64,000 nucleotides of DNA from Gillisia mitskevichiae. Lineage in GTDB: Bacteria > Bacteroidota > Bacteroidia > Flavobacteriales > Flavobacteriaceae. Location of the stretch: assembly GCF_003634585.1 (NCBI RefSeq), contig NZ_RBLG01000002.1:930001-994000 (forward strand), in the 5' to 3' direction. Under the pieces are notes generated by a model, which worked only from the letters and a program-made list of their open reading frames with translations, made no database searches and was not told the origin of the DNA. The position numbers and the translations under genes are program-made. Shown piece after piece: positions 26,914 through 37,475 of this stretch (its first letter is position 1; every line of letters begins with the position of its first letter).

Positions 26914-28290
26914 TCACTTCATCGTATCTAAAATCAAATCTATATCTTCTTCCGTAGTATCAGGATTAATGAAACAAAATCTGGAAATAGTTTCTTCCTT
27001 TCCATTAGTATTCCATTTCGTTGGAGTTACCAAGGCAATTCCTTCTCTATGGTTCTTATATGTCCAATCTCGATATTGATCTGGAGTCCAGCCCTTTCTT
27101 CTATAAAGAACTACAGAAAGGCTTGACGGTCTTACCAATTCTAGATAATCTCTCTCCTCTATCTTCTTAGCCGCAATTTTAGCAAGCTCGATTCCTCGCT
27201 CTATAGAATCTCTGTATTTTTCTGTTCCATGCATCGCCAAAGAAAACCATAATGGCATTCCGCGTAATCTTCTGGTAAGCTGAATTTGGTAATCTGCCGG
27301 ATTAAATCCGTGAGCTCCTTCATCCTTAAAGATTTCCAAATAAGAGCCTTTTTGGGAATGAGCATTCTTAGCTAATTCCATATCCTTATAAATTACCGCC
27401 CCACAATCGTAAGGTGAGAATAGCCATTTATGTGGATCTATAGTAATACTGTCTGCTTTTTCAATACCATTAAATAAATGTCTTACAGAGGGTGCTGCAA
27501 GTGCTCCGCCACCGTAAGCACAATCTACATGAAACCAAAGCTTTTCTTTCCCACAAATAGCTGCAATGCTATCCAGTTCATCTATAATTCCCGCATTGGT
27601 TGTTCCGCCGGTAGCAACAACTGCAAATAGTCTTTCCCTATCTTCTTTATTTAAATTTGCAATAGTGGAACTAAGTTCAGAGCCAGTAAGATTTTCTCCT
27701 TGACATACGATCATTTCTAGATCTGCATCCATCACCTTTGCCATTGCCTGTATAGAACTATGCGCGCCATTAGAGGTCAATAAAAGCCCTTTTACCGCCT
27801 TATGAGATTCATCTCTGCTTCGCCATTCTTCTCTCGCTGCAACTAGTGCCGATAAATTTGCTGCAGTACCACCGCTAGTAAAGACACCAAAAGAATCTTT
27901 TGGTAATCCTGTTAAGGAAACCAACCATTTCATAGCCTGGTTTTCACAAAAGATCCCACCAGCTCCTTCCATCCAATAAGCACCATGAATACTGGATGCC
28001 GAAGTCACAAGATCAAACATTATTGCTGCTCTAGTAGGCGCTGCAGGAACAAAAGCCAAATGCCTTGGGTGATCTATAGGAACTGTGGCTTTTACCAGTA
28101 CATCCTTAAATAATTTGAATGCGGTTTCCCCTCCAATTCCTTTCGGAGTAATGGTCTCTCCAACCATCTCAAACAATTCTTCTTCTTTTTTAGGTGCTCC
28201 AAGTTCTGGAGTTATATTAGAAATACGGTCTATGGTATATTTCATGACATCTAATGTCATCTCTACCAATTCCATATCTATCGTGTGCAT
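26914..28290 (-). CDS. PLP-dependent group II decarboxylase (aromatic-amino-acid/glutamate decarboxylase family)
   Basis: About 458 residues, cytoplasmic. The fold-type I PLP site is clear: TSGGTAANLSALVAAR near residue 140, HVDCAYGGG, and DPHKW with the Schiff-base lysine near residue 300. The first 100 residues (AFVPAAPTRAAIMFDL) match the substrate region of group II decarboxylases. The substrate (aromatic amino acid, glutamate or similar) cannot be told. The ATG at 28290 follows the bshC stop by one base; an upstream ATG inside bshC is less likely. Together with bshC it forms a two-gene operon. Confidence 0.88.
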   Translation of the reverse strand: MHTIDMELVEMTLDVMKYTIDRISNITPELGAPKKEEELFEMVGETITPKGIGGETAFKLFKDVLVKATVPIDHPRHLAFVPAAPTRAAIMFDLVTSASSIHGAYWMEGAGGIFCENQAMKWLVSLTGLPKDSFGVFTSGGTAANLSALVAAREEWRSRDESHKAVKGLLLTSNGAHSSIQAMAKVMDADLEMIVCQGENLTGSELSSTIANLNKEDRERLFAVVATGGTTNAGIIDELDSIAAICGKEKLWFHVDCAYGGGALAAPSVRHLFNGIEKADSITIDPHKWLFSPYDCGAVIYKDMELAKNAHSQKGSYLEIFKDEGAHGFNPADYQIQLTRRLRGMPLWFSLAMHGTEKYRDSIERGIELAKIAAKKIEERDYLELVRPSSLSVVLYRRKGWTPDQYRDWTYKNHREGIALVTPTKWNTNGKEETISRFCFINPDTTEEDIDLILDTMK

Positions 28291-28291
28291 T

Positions 28292-29908
28292 TTATTTTTC
28301 TCCAAAAGTCAGGATTTTAAATTTTAATTCTAAAGGGTCTAAATTCTCAATTAACTGTGGGATCAAAGATTTTCCGAATTCTACATACATTTCAGAAAAA
28401 TTAGTTTGGCGCTCTTGTAAACTTTTATTCGGAAAAAGTTCATTTTGAAGGCTTGCTATCCTGGCAACCTCATCTTTTAATTTTCGTTTTTGAGCCAGAA
28501 GCAACCTATTTTCTAAATTCTCCAAGCCTTTCAATTGTTTCACTTCTTGGGCTTTTACCGCACCTAAAAATGTGGGATCTGTTTTTTCTGCCAATTCATA
28601 TAATTCCTGAAACTGCTTTACCAGATGCTCTTTTTGAGATGAAAAATCTATATCGATATTGGATATTTTTCTAACTTTTCTATTTATGAGTTCATGCTGC
28701 TTCAGAAATAATTCTGATTGAGAAATGTCTAATTTCCGACGCTTTTCATTCTGTTTGTTTGTTTCTATCAAGGCAGAATTCCGCAGTAATAAGATAGGAA
28801 ATGGTACTTTTAACTCTTCAAACATTTCTTTCAATTCAAACCAATATGCCAATTCTCCACCACCACCAATGTAACAAAGATTAGGTAAGATCACTTCTTG
28901 ATATAAAGGTCTAAGCACCACATTAGGACTAAAACGCTCTGGGAAATCTTGAATTTCCTTTTGCATTTTATCTTTGCTCCATGAGATCTCTGTTTCATTT
29001 ACATAAAAAGCGCCCTCTTTCTCTATAATTCGCTCCCGTAAGCCCTCATTCAAATAAAATAAGTTAATCTCCCTAGGATTTACTTGAACACCATAATCCA
29101 GCTGCTCCAGTTTTTCTGCTGTAGAAATAGTTGTTGTATGGGAAACGTTTTCAAATAACTCCTTTTCTATATAAGGGATAAATTTGGACTTTAATTCTTT
29201 ATTATGAGCATCTAAAATTACGAGTCCGTATTCCTTAAAAAGTTGATGCGCCAAATATCTAGTAGCATCGGTTAAATTGGAATGTTCCAGATAAGCCGAT
29301 TTAAATAGTTGCTTCAAGTCTTCAGCATTCTTCCCTCCTCCTATTTCTGCTGAAAAAAGATTAAAAACCTCCTCCAGACCTTCCGTATGTAATTCTCCAA
29401 CCGCATTCTCCCCTGCTCCTTTTTGTAGACTATTCCATTTGAATTTTTTACCATTCAAATTAAAATAATTGATCTCCTCGAAATCATGATCTTCTGTAGC
29501 CATCCAATAGATTGGCACAAAATCATTTTCAGGATATCGCTTTTTTAATGCTGAAGCTAAATTTATGGTAGAAACTATTTTGTATAAAAAGTAAAGAGGG
29601 CCGGTAAAAAGATTTAACTGATGCCCAGTAGTTACAGTAAATGTGTTTTCCTTTAACAACGCATTTATATTAGCTGAAACCTCCTCTCCTAGTTCTAATT
29701 GTGCATATTGCTTTTTCATAATTCTTACGAGTAATTCCCGCTTATCGGCTGTGAAAAACTCTTTCTTCTCCTTAATTTGAGCTTCAAAATTTTCTATACT
29801 GGGAAATCTATGATAGAAGGGTTTTAAATCCTCTTTTTGATCCAGATAATCTGAAATAAGGCCAGAATAATAGTTAGTTTCACGATAGGAAAGGCAATCT
29901 GTAGGCAT
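28292..29908 (-). CDS. bshC: Bacillithiol biosynthesis cysteine-adding enzyme BshC
   Basis: The 538-residue protein matches BshC, which adds cysteine to glucosaminyl-malate in the last step of bacillithiol synthesis. The start MPTDCLSYRETNYYSGL is typical. The Rossmann-like core carries VTTGHQLNLFTGPLYFLYKI and YWMATEDHDFEEINYFNLNG, both hallmarks. A coiled-coil follows (HELINRKVRKI). Length is normal. It implies that the cell uses bacillithiol as a low-molecular-weight thiol; bshA and bshB are not in the window. Co-transcribed with the decarboxylase downstream. Confidence 0.95.
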   Translation of the reverse strand: MPTDCLSYRETNYYSGLISDYLDQKEDLKPFYHRFPSIENFEAQIKEKKEFFTADKRELLVRIMKKQYAQLELGEEVSANINALLKENTFTVTTGHQLNLFTGPLYFLYKIVSTINLASALKKRYPENDFVPIYWMATEDHDFEEINYFNLNGKKFKWNSLQKGAGENAVGELHTEGLEEVFNLFSAEIGGGKNAEDLKQLFKSAYLEHSNLTDATRYLAHQLFKEYGLVILDAHNKELKSKFIPYIEKELFENVSHTTTISTAEKLEQLDYGVQVNPREINLFYLNEGLRERIIEKEGAFYVNETEISWSKDKMQKEIQDFPERFSPNVVLRPLYQEVILPNLCYIGGGGELAYWFELKEMFEELKVPFPILLLRNSALIETNKQNEKRRKLDISQSELFLKQHELINRKVRKISNIDIDFSSQKEHLVKQFQELYELAEKTDPTFLGAVKAQEVKQLKGLENLENRLLLAQKRKLKDEVARIASLQNELFPNKSLQERQTNFSEMYVEFGKSLIPQLIENLDPLELKFKILTFGEK

Positions 29909-30034
29909 TGGAAAAATCTTATTTTTTGTAAATATAAGGCCTTTTAAAAACTCTGAGAAAATCTAAGTATTTAAGTAAATAAATTACTTCAAAATTTATA
30001 GTAACTTACATAGCATCAATTTAAAAATCATATC

Positions 30035-30826
30035 ATGCGTAAAATAGCCTTTCTTTTTTTCAGCATTATCGCAATTACTTTTATTAGCTGTAATTCTTCT
30101 AATGATGATTCACCAGACCCAACAAACTCGAGAACCTATGAAGATTTAGAGTTAGATTTTAGTGCTATTAATTTTACCACTGGAAATAATGATATTTCGT
30201 TAGAAAGCTTAGTTAACAGCACCTATAACTTTAGAGTTATTCTTCCAGATATAGACATGACCAATAATAAGAGACCTTTAATAATTACCCTACACGGGGC
30301 AGCAGGCGGAGATCCAAATGCTCACAAAACCACTGCCTGTTACGCAGAACCAGGATTTGAAGCTTTAGATGCAATAATTATTAGTCCAAATGGTGGAACT
30401 TTGCAATGGCCAGAGCTTTATAATCAGCAAATGGTGCTAACTCTTATTAATCTTGCCTCTCAATTTTTGCCAGTAGACACTTCCAAAATTGTAGTGAATG
30501 GTTATAGTAATGGTGGAAATGGAGCTTGGTTTTTTGCAGAAACTCAACCTAGTCTATTTTCGGCTGGAATTCCAATGGCTAGTTCTTACAATACTTTTAA
30601 TACCAATGGGGTACCAAGAAAAATAAATGTACCCTTATATGTAATTCATGGAGAAAACGACGAGCTTTTCCCTCTGGAACAAACTCAGGAATGGGTAACG
30701 GCAACAAAAGATGCAGGATCAGATGTAACATTAGAGGTTGCTCCAGGACTTACTCATAATTTTCCATGTGATTATGTTCCTTATTTAAAAAATGCAGCAG
30801 CTTGGTTGCAAAACGATGTTTGGTAA
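30035..30826 (+). CDS. Secreted lipoprotein esterase of the alpha/beta-hydrolase (PHB-depolymerase-like) type
   Basis: A 263-residue protein with a lipoprotein signal (FFSIIAITFISC). It has the LHGAAGG oxyanion segment, nucleophile elbow GYSNGG with Ser, Asp in HGENDELF and His in GLTHNF, giving a full triad. The layout is like feruloyl-esterase or PHB-depolymerase-type enzymes, about 260-300 aa. The substrate is not known. Stands alone; the M14 gene follows after 109 bp. Confidence 0.82.
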   Translation: MRKIAFLFFSIIAITFISCNSSNDDSPDPTNSRTYEDLELDFSAINFTTGNNDISLESLVNSTYNFRVILPDIDMTNNKRPLIITLHGAAGGDPNAHKTTACYAEPGFEALDAIIISPNGGTLQWPELYNQQMVLTLINLASQFLPVDTSKIVVNGYSNGGNGAWFFAETQPSLFSAGIPMASSYNTFNTNGVPRKINVPLYVIHGENDELFPLEQTQEWVTATKDAGSDVTLEVAPGLTHNFPCDYVPYLKNAAAWLQNDVW

Positions 30827-30935
30827 AATATTTAATTAAAACGATCGTCAATTAAATCACCAAGGATCTAAGGCTATAAATTATTAACCAAGAATAGTAT
30901 ATTTACTGTTGCTAAAATATCTACAATTCTTATAA

Positions 30936-33437
30936 ATGAAAAAATCGATTTTCCTTCTTATTATCTGTGGTTTCCTTACAGTTTCAAGCTTCTCTCAAAA
31001 TCTACAATCTCCAGAACAATTTTTAGGTTATGAAATTGGAACTCAATTTACACGCCACGCAGAGGTTGTGAACTATTTTAAACAGGTTGCCGAAAACTCT
31101 AATTTAGTTGAATATACTACTTACGGCAAAACCAATGAGAATAGACCCCTTACCTATGCTATAATTTCTTCAGAAGAAAACTTGAAAAATATTGAGGAAA
31201 TAAGAAAGAATCATCTTAATAATACAGGAGTAAGTACCAACAATTCTGGAAACAAGGCAGATAAAGCCATAGTTTGGTTAAGCTACAATGTTCACGGGAA
31301 TGAGGCCTCTAGTACTGAAGCTGCTATGCAAACCGTTTATGAGTTAGTGACCAATAAAAAGGAATGGCTTGAAAATACAGTCGTTATTTTAGACCCTTGT
31401 ATAAACCCTGATGGGAGAGATAGATATGCGAACTGGTATAATCAAGTAAAAGCAACTCCTTATAATGCGTCTCCTTTGGCAGCTGAACACAATGAACCTT
31501 GGCCTGGAGGAAGACCAAATCATTATCTTTTCGATCTAAATAGAGATTGGGCTTGGGCTACGCAAGTAGAAACCAAAAACCGACTTAAAATTTATAATTC
31601 ATGGATGCCACATATCCATGTAGATTTTCATGAACAAGGTATTAACGACCCTTACTATTTTGCTCCAGCTGCAGAGCCTTTTCATGAAATAATCACTCCT
31701 TTTCAACGCGATTTTCAGACGGAAATAGGAAAAAATCATGCTAAGTATTTTGATGAAAATGGCTGGTTATATTTTACCAAGGAACGTTTTGATCTTTTAT
31801 ACCCAAGCTATGGAGATACCTACCCAACCTATATGGGAGCTATAGGAATGACTTATGAGCAAGCAGGAAATGGAGAAGCAGGTCTTGGAATTCAAACTTC
31901 TGAAGGTTATGAATTAACCCTAGTAGATCGTGTTGCACATCATTTAACAACAGGATTATCTACTGTAGAGATCGCCTCAAAAAATGTTGAAAAATTAAAT
32001 TCTGAATTCAATAAATTTTATCAAAACGATCAATTATCCTATAAAAGTTATGCGTTGAATGGCAGTCCAGATAAAATTGCAGCTTTAAAATCACTTTTAG
32101 ATCTTCATGAAATAAAGTATGGATCCACAAATTCTGGAAAAATTAAAGGTTTTAATTATTCTCAGAATAAGCAGGCAGATTTTAATACCAATGAAACTAC
32201 ATTGGTTATTAATACCGATCAGCCAAAAGGAAAAATGGTAAAAGTTCTTTTTGAACCTAACACCAAATTAACCGACTCTTTAACTTATGATATTACTGCT
32301 TGGAGTTTACCATATGCGTATGGATTTGAAGCAGTAGCTAGTAATAAACTTTTAAACCTTAACAATACGAGATCAATAACCGCTGTTAATAATACCACTT
32401 CTAATGCAAGCGCTTATATTTCTAAGTGGGACAGCATGGAAGATGCTCGATTTTTAGCTGCTTTATTAAAAGAAGGAATTAAGGTTAGGTACAGCACTTT
32501 GGAGTTTGTAAATGGAGATCAAAAATTTAAGCCGGGAAGTCTTATTATTACTAAAAGTGATAATAAAACCTTCAATGATTTCAGCAATAAAATAATTGAG
32601 ATCGCGAATGAGCACGGGAGACAACTTACAGCGGCCAACTCTGGTTTTTCTAAAAGCGGACCAGATTTTGGGTCTTCAGAAATAAAGATCATTAATCAAC
32701 CCAGAATAGGTGTGCTTCGAGGAGAAGGAGTTTCCTCTTTAAGTTTTGGTGAGATATGGCACTTCTTTGAAAAAGATCTTCACTACCCGATCACTCCTAT
32801 TGATACCGATTATTTTAAGAATATAGATTTTTCTCTAATAGATGTTTTAGTGATCCCTTCTGGGCGATATAATAGCATTTTGAATAAGGAGGCATTAAAA
32901 AATATTAAAACTTGGGTTCAAGAAGGCGGAAAAGTAATAGCCATGGGCAATGCAGTTGGTAGTTTTGCAGGAGAAGAGGGCTTTAATCTAAAAGAGAATA
33001 AACCTGAAGTTAAAAAAGACACTAGTGCCACCGCCAATCTAATTCCTTATGCTACCCGGGAACGAGAAGGAATAAAAAAGCTTATTACAGGTAGTATTGT
33101 AAAAACTACTCTAGACAATACGCACCCAATGGCATTTGGATATGGCGACACTTATTTCAGCTTAAAATTAAGTAGCGACAGTTATAGCTATTTATCTAAA
33201 GGTTATAATATTGCATATTTAAAGGATTCCCCAGAAATTATTTCTGGTTTTGCAGGAAACGAGGCTACAAAAAACATGAAAAACTCCATGATCTTTGGAG
33301 AAGAAACAATGGGAAGTGGAAGTGTGATCTATATGGTGGATAATCCATTATTTAGAGCTTTTTGGGAAAACGGAAAGTTGTTTTTTGTAAATGCAGTGTT
33401 CTTTGTAAATAATGAAAATTACAGATTGAAGATTTAA
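30936..33437 (+). CDS. M14-family zinc carboxypeptidase, secreted
   Basis: An 833-residue protein with a signal peptide (FLLIICGFLTVSSFSQ). The M14 domain spans residues 20-350: the zinc motif VHGNEASSTEA supplies His and Glu, and HVDFHEQG supplies the second His. An Arg-rich substrate loop (DGRDRYANWYN) and a Glu-containing segment (YEQAGNGEAG) complete the site. A C-terminal glutamine-amidotransferase-like domain is suggested by VLRGEGVSSLSFGEIW and VLVIPSGRYN. It should remove C-terminal amino acids from peptides outside the cytoplasm. Neighbouring M16 and M28 genes suggest peptide scavenging. Confidence 0.9.
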   Translation: MKKSIFLLIICGFLTVSSFSQNLQSPEQFLGYEIGTQFTRHAEVVNYFKQVAENSNLVEYTTYGKTNENRPLTYAIISSEENLKNIEEIRKNHLNNTGVSTNNSGNKADKAIVWLSYNVHGNEASSTEAAMQTVYELVTNKKEWLENTVVILDPCINPDGRDRYANWYNQVKATPYNASPLAAEHNEPWPGGRPNHYLFDLNRDWAWATQVETKNRLKIYNSWMPHIHVDFHEQGINDPYYFAPAAEPFHEIITPFQRDFQTEIGKNHAKYFDENGWLYFTKERFDLLYPSYGDTYPTYMGAIGMTYEQAGNGEAGLGIQTSEGYELTLVDRVAHHLTTGLSTVEIASKNVEKLNSEFNKFYQNDQLSYKSYALNGSPDKIAALKSLLDLHEIKYGSTNSGKIKGFNYSQNKQADFNTNETTLVINTDQPKGKMVKVLFEPNTKLTDSLTYDITAWSLPYAYGFEAVASNKLLNLNNTRSITAVNNTTSNASAYISKWDSMEDARFLAALLKEGIKVRYSTLEFVNGDQKFKPGSLIITKSDNKTFNDFSNKIIEIANEHGRQLTAANSGFSKSGPDFGSSEIKIINQPRIGVLRGEGVSSLSFGEIWHFFEKDLHYPITPIDTDYFKNIDFSLIDVLVIPSGRYNSILNKEALKNIKTWVQEGGKVIAMGNAVGSFAGEEGFNLKENKPEVKKDTSATANLIPYATREREGIKKLITGSIVKTTLDNTHPMAFGYGDTYFSLKLSSDSYSYLSKGYNIAYLKDSPEIISGFAGNEATKNMKNSMIFGEETMGSGSVIYMVDNPLFRAFWENGKLFFVNAVFFVNNENYRLKI

Positions 33438-33637
33438 ATGATTGTGCTTGCAGTATCATAATATGATAAAACCACGTCATTCTGAACTTGTTTCAGAATC
33501 TCATCCAATTATGAATGAATACAATAAATCTAGACCTTGAAACAATGCCGATAGCTATTGGAACAGGGCACTAGGATGGTTAGATGTCTAGTTCAACGAA
33601 AAACGGATATATATAATAAAACTTAGAAATTTAAAAC
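33438..33637. repeat. Short gap with a degenerate inverted repeat
   Basis: The 200-bp spacer contains CATTCTGAACTTGTTTCAGAAT, a palindrome like those scattered through flavobacterial genomes. Near 33532 is the sequence CCTTGAAACAATGCCGATAG. No gene is seen. Confidence 0.45.
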
Positions 33638-36454
33638 ATGAAGAATACTATTTCAGCCTTATTAATACTTTTCTTGGCGCTTCCTTTTTCCGTAATAGCT
33701 CAGGAGAAAGCTACCGGGATAAATGTAGACTTTGAAACCTTTACTTTACAAAATGGTTTAAGGGTGATTCTACACGAAGACAAGTCGGATCCTGTAGTGG
33801 CGGTAGCTCTTACCAGTCATGTTGGTTCTGCAAGGGAAATTGAAGGAAGAACGGGCTTTGCGCATCTTTTTGAACACCTATTATTTTTGGAATCTGAAAA
33901 TCTAGGAAAAGGAGGTTTAGATAAAATGAGTGCGCGCATTGGTGGCTCTGGAGCAAATGGATCTACAAGCAGAGATAGAACTAACTATTTCCAAACAGTG
34001 CCTAGCGATGCTCTTGAAAAAATGATCTGGGCAGAGGCAGATAAATTAGGTTACTTTATTAATACTGTGACAGAACCAGTATTAGCTAAGGAAAAGCAAG
34101 TGGTGAAAAATGAAAAAAGACAAGGTGTAGACAATAATCCTTACGGCCATACTTTTGCCGTAATAGATCAAAATCTCTATCCTAAGGATCATCCTTACAA
34201 CTGGCAAGTGATTGGTTCTTTAGAAGACCTTCAAAATGCCACATTACAGGATGTTAAAGATTTTTATAATAAGTGGTATGTGCCAAATAATGTAACCTTG
34301 ACCATTGCTGGTAATTTTGATAAAGAACAAGCAAAAGAATGGGTCCATAAATATTTTGATGAGATCCCAGCGGGAGCAGATATCGCAAGACAAGATAAAA
34401 GACCGGCTAATTTAAAAGAAACTAAAAGTCTTTATTACGAAGATAATTTCGCAAACCTTCCTGAACTAACACTTACCTGGCCTTCTCAATATTCCTATCA
34501 TGAAGATTCCTATGCTTTAGAGATCTTAGCTAAGTATCTTGCAGATGGTAAAAATGCACCGCTCTATAAAAAATTAGTGGTAGAAAAAGAGCTAACAGAT
34601 AGAGTAAATATGTTCGATTATACTTCTGAATTAGCTGGGCAATTAATGCTTCAGGTAAGAGCTTATGATGGTAAAGATCTAGACGATGTTCAGAAAGCCA
34701 TAAATGAAACCTTTAAAGAGTTTGAGAAAAAGGGAATTTCAGAAAAAGATCTTAAAAGAATAAAAGCTGGACAGGAAACCGATTTTTATAATAGCATTTC
34801 TAGCGTTTTAGGGAAAGGTTTTCAATTAGCACAATATCAGATCTTCGCAAACGACCCAAACGAGATCAATAAGAATGTAGAGAAAATTTTAAATGTTTCT
34901 GCGGAAGATGTTATGCGAGTGTATAATACATACATTAAGGGAAAACCATATGTTGCTACTAGTTTTGTGCCGAAAGTACAGAAAGAACTGGCTTTAGAAA
35001 ATGCAGTATTGGCAACAGTTGTTGAAGAAAAAATAGTTGAAGGAGCCGAAGAAGAATTTGATCCTAATACCAATGTTTCCTATGAAAAAACCCCAAGTAG
35101 TTTCGACAGAAGCAGCGAACCACCGTATTGGGGAAATCCAGAAATTATAGTTCCCGAAATATGGAAATTCAATTTACCTTCTGGCTTAAGTGTTTCTGGA
35201 ATTACATCTAATGAAGTGCCAATAATTCAATTCAGCTTAGAGATGGAAGGTGGATTATTATTGGAAAAACCTAATAAAACCGGAGTATCTAATTTATTGG
35301 CCACCTTATTAACCAAAGGAACAGCAAAGAAGACTCCGCAAGAGCTGGAAGAAGCAATAGAGTTATTAGGTTCTAGTATTTATGTGAATGCTGAAGATGA
35401 AAAAATAGTGCTTTCTGGAAGTAGCTTGACACGTAATTTTGAGGAAACCATGAAGCTTGTAGAAGAAATTCTATTAAAACCAAGATGGGATGAAGCTGAA
35501 TTTAAATTAGCAAAACAGCAAGTTCTTAGTCGGTTACAGCAACAACAAGCGAATCCTAACAGTATTGCTGAAATTGAATTTAGAAAACTGATCTATTCTA
35601 AAGATCATATTCTATCCAAAAATATTTTAGGAACTCCTCAATCTGTAGAAGCTATTACTTTAGATGATCTTAAAACCTATTACAAAAACAATCTTTCTCC
35701 AATGAGAGCTAAATTCTTGGCTGTGGGAGATCTGGACCAAAAAATGGCTAATGAATCCTTAAAAGCGATTTCAGCAAATTGGAAACCTGTATCTGTTAAA
35801 ATTCCAAGCTTCCCTACCCCTATTACTCCAGAAAATTCTCAGGTTTATTTTTATGATGTACCCGGAGCAAAGCAGTCGGTTATTAAAATTGGAGCTCCAG
35901 CTTTAAAAGCTACAGATGAAGATTTCTACAAAGCAGAAGTTATGAATTATAGACTTGGCGGTGGAAGTTTTGCGTCTCAGCTTACTCAAGAACTCAGAGA
36001 AGGAAAAGGCTATACTTACGGGATAAGATCTAGGTTTAATGGAGGGGATTTAGTAGGACCATTCGAGATCTCTACTGGGGTTCGTTCTAATATCACTTTT
36101 GAAGCAATTGCTTTAATTAAGGATATTTTAATTAACTATTCGGAAAGCTTGGAACCAGAAGATCTCGATGTGACCCAAAGTTTTATGATAAAAAGCAATG
36201 CGAGAAAATTTGAAACTTTAGGAGCCAAATTAAATATGCTAAGTGATATTGCAAATTATAATTATAAGGATGATTTTATCAAGCAACAAGAAGTTATTGT
36301 GAATGGGATGAGCTTGGAAGATTTAAAATCCTTAGCTGGAGAATATGTGAACCCTTTTAAAATGTATTATCTTATCGTTGGCGATGCTGAAACACAATTA
36401 GAAAAATTAGAACAATTAGAATTCGGAAAGCCAATTCTTCTGAATGAAAAATAA
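33638..36454 (+). CDS. M16-family (pitrilysin-like) zinc peptidase, fused two-half form
   Basis: The 938-residue protein has a signal peptide (LLILFLALPFSVIAQ). The inverted zinc motif HLFEH lies at 76-80, with the third ligand Glu in VVKNEKRQG. It has two M16 repeats: the first spans about residues 30-450 and the second about 510-930 (GLSVSGITSNEVP, RLGGGSFASQLTQELREGKG). The second lacks the HxxEH motif, as usual. It should degrade peptides in the periplasm. It overlaps the next gene by 11 bp, so the two are probably translated together. Confidence 0.92.
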   Translation: MKNTISALLILFLALPFSVIAQEKATGINVDFETFTLQNGLRVILHEDKSDPVVAVALTSHVGSAREIEGRTGFAHLFEHLLFLESENLGKGGLDKMSARIGGSGANGSTSRDRTNYFQTVPSDALEKMIWAEADKLGYFINTVTEPVLAKEKQVVKNEKRQGVDNNPYGHTFAVIDQNLYPKDHPYNWQVIGSLEDLQNATLQDVKDFYNKWYVPNNVTLTIAGNFDKEQAKEWVHKYFDEIPAGADIARQDKRPANLKETKSLYYEDNFANLPELTLTWPSQYSYHEDSYALEILAKYLADGKNAPLYKKLVVEKELTDRVNMFDYTSELAGQLMLQVRAYDGKDLDDVQKAINETFKEFEKKGISEKDLKRIKAGQETDFYNSISSVLGKGFQLAQYQIFANDPNEINKNVEKILNVSAEDVMRVYNTYIKGKPYVATSFVPKVQKELALENAVLATVVEEKIVEGAEEEFDPNTNVSYEKTPSSFDRSSEPPYWGNPEIIVPEIWKFNLPSGLSVSGITSNEVPIIQFSLEMEGGLLLEKPNKTGVSNLLATLLTKGTAKKTPQELEEAIELLGSSIYVNAEDEKIVLSGSSLTRNFEETMKLVEEILLKPRWDEAEFKLAKQQVLSRLQQQQANPNSIAEIEFRKLIYSKDHILSKNILGTPQSVEAITLDDLKTYYKNNLSPMRAKFLAVGDLDQKMANESLKAISANWKPVSVKIPSFPTPITPENSQVYFYDVPGAKQSVIKIGAPALKATDEDFYKAEVMNYRLGGGSFASQLTQELREGKGYTYGIRSRFNGGDLVGPFEISTGVRSNITFEAIALIKDILINYSESLEPEDLDVTQSFMIKSNARKFETLGAKLNMLSDIANYNYKDDFIKQQEVIVNGMSLEDLKSLAGEYVNPFKMYYLIVGDAETQLEKLEQLEFGKPILLNEK

Positions 36455-37475
36455 TATAAATTCATTTTTGAATGCAACTGTCGGGGTTTTGAAACTTCCT
36501 TCAGTTGCATTTTTTTTGTTCCAAAATGTTAGAGAGCAAAAAAAGTTTCTAAATAAACATGTACTTCCAGAGCTTCAATCTTTCAAAGCCAATAATGATG
36601 GCAGCCTTAAAAAAGAGGATTTTAATAAATTCTCCAAGTATTATGCTTTAGGAGTACCAGCCATTTTGGGTTATGCATTTGGTGTTTTAAGAGGCTCTCC
36701 TTTGAATTTTGCAGAACGAACCACTATCACATACTTAGGTGGAATTTCAGGCTTACTCGATGATCTCTTTGATGAACAGGACAAAGAAGTGATGCATCTG
36801 AAAGATTTTATAATTGCTCCAGAAAAATTACTGCCAATAAACAGCTACGAAGCACTATTAAAGCATTGTTATTTAAGAGGCCTGCGATCTTCAGAAAATC
36901 CGGAAGCCCTTAAGCAACAAGCTAAGGAAGTTTTTAATACACAAGCAGAAAGTGAACTTCAGCTTAATAAAAAGCTTTCAGAAAAAAAGATCAAAGAACT
37001 CACTTTTCTCAAAGGAGGACATTCCTTTTTGTTCTATAGATTATGTTTGGATCATAAATTAGAAAAAGAGGAGAAAGAGATGATTTACCAATTGGGCGGT
37101 TTGATGCAACTGGGAAATGATATTTTTGATGTTTATGAAGATGTACAGCAAAATATAGAAACACTTGCAATCAAAAGTGAATCAATTCATCTATTACGCA
37201 ATTCCTTTACTTCAGAATTAAATATTACAGTAGCGCTCATAGAAAAATGCAATTCTCCCAAAAAACAGCTTCAGGAATTTACAAGGATCGTTCTTTTTGG
37301 ACTTTCTCGTGTTTATGTATGTCTCGATCAGTTTGAAAAATTACAAACTTCAGAAACTTCACTTTTTCAGCCAGAAGAATATTCCAGAAACCAGTTGATA
37401 TGCGATATGCAATTGCTTAAAAATAAAAATGCAGCCATTAAATATTACTTAAGGCTGCATTCTCAATATTTGTGA
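36444..37475 (+). CDS. Class I isoprenoid-synthase-like enzyme
   Basis: A 343-residue all-helical protein whose start overlaps the M16 stop by 11 bp. Two metal-binding motifs typical of class I terpenoid/isoprenoid synthases are seen: DDLFDEQ at 106-112 (DDxxD-like) and LGNDIFDVYEDV near 223-234 (NSE/DTE-like). There is no signal peptide; an N-terminal hydrophobic stretch (VGVLKLPSVAFFLF) may touch the membrane. It would bind a prenyl diphosphate through Mg2+, but whether it couples, cyclises or only binds is unclear. The coupling to a peptidase gene is odd. Confidence in the fold is moderate to high. Confidence 0.75.
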   Translation: MKNNINSFLNATVGVLKLPSVAFFLFQNVREQKKFLNKHVLPELQSFKANNDGSLKKEDFNKFSKYYALGVPAILGYAFGVLRGSPLNFAERTTITYLGGISGLLDDLFDEQDKEVMHLKDFIIAPEKLLPINSYEALLKHCYLRGLRSSENPEALKQQAKEVFNTQAESELQLNKKLSEKKIKELTFLKGGHSFLFYRLCLDHKLEKEEKEMIYQLGGLMQLGNDIFDVYEDVQQNIETLAIKSESIHLLRNSFTSELNITVALIEKCNSPKKQLQEFTRIVLFGLSRVYVCLDQFEKLQTSETSLFQPEEYSRNQLICDMQLLKNKNAAIKYYLRLHSQYL

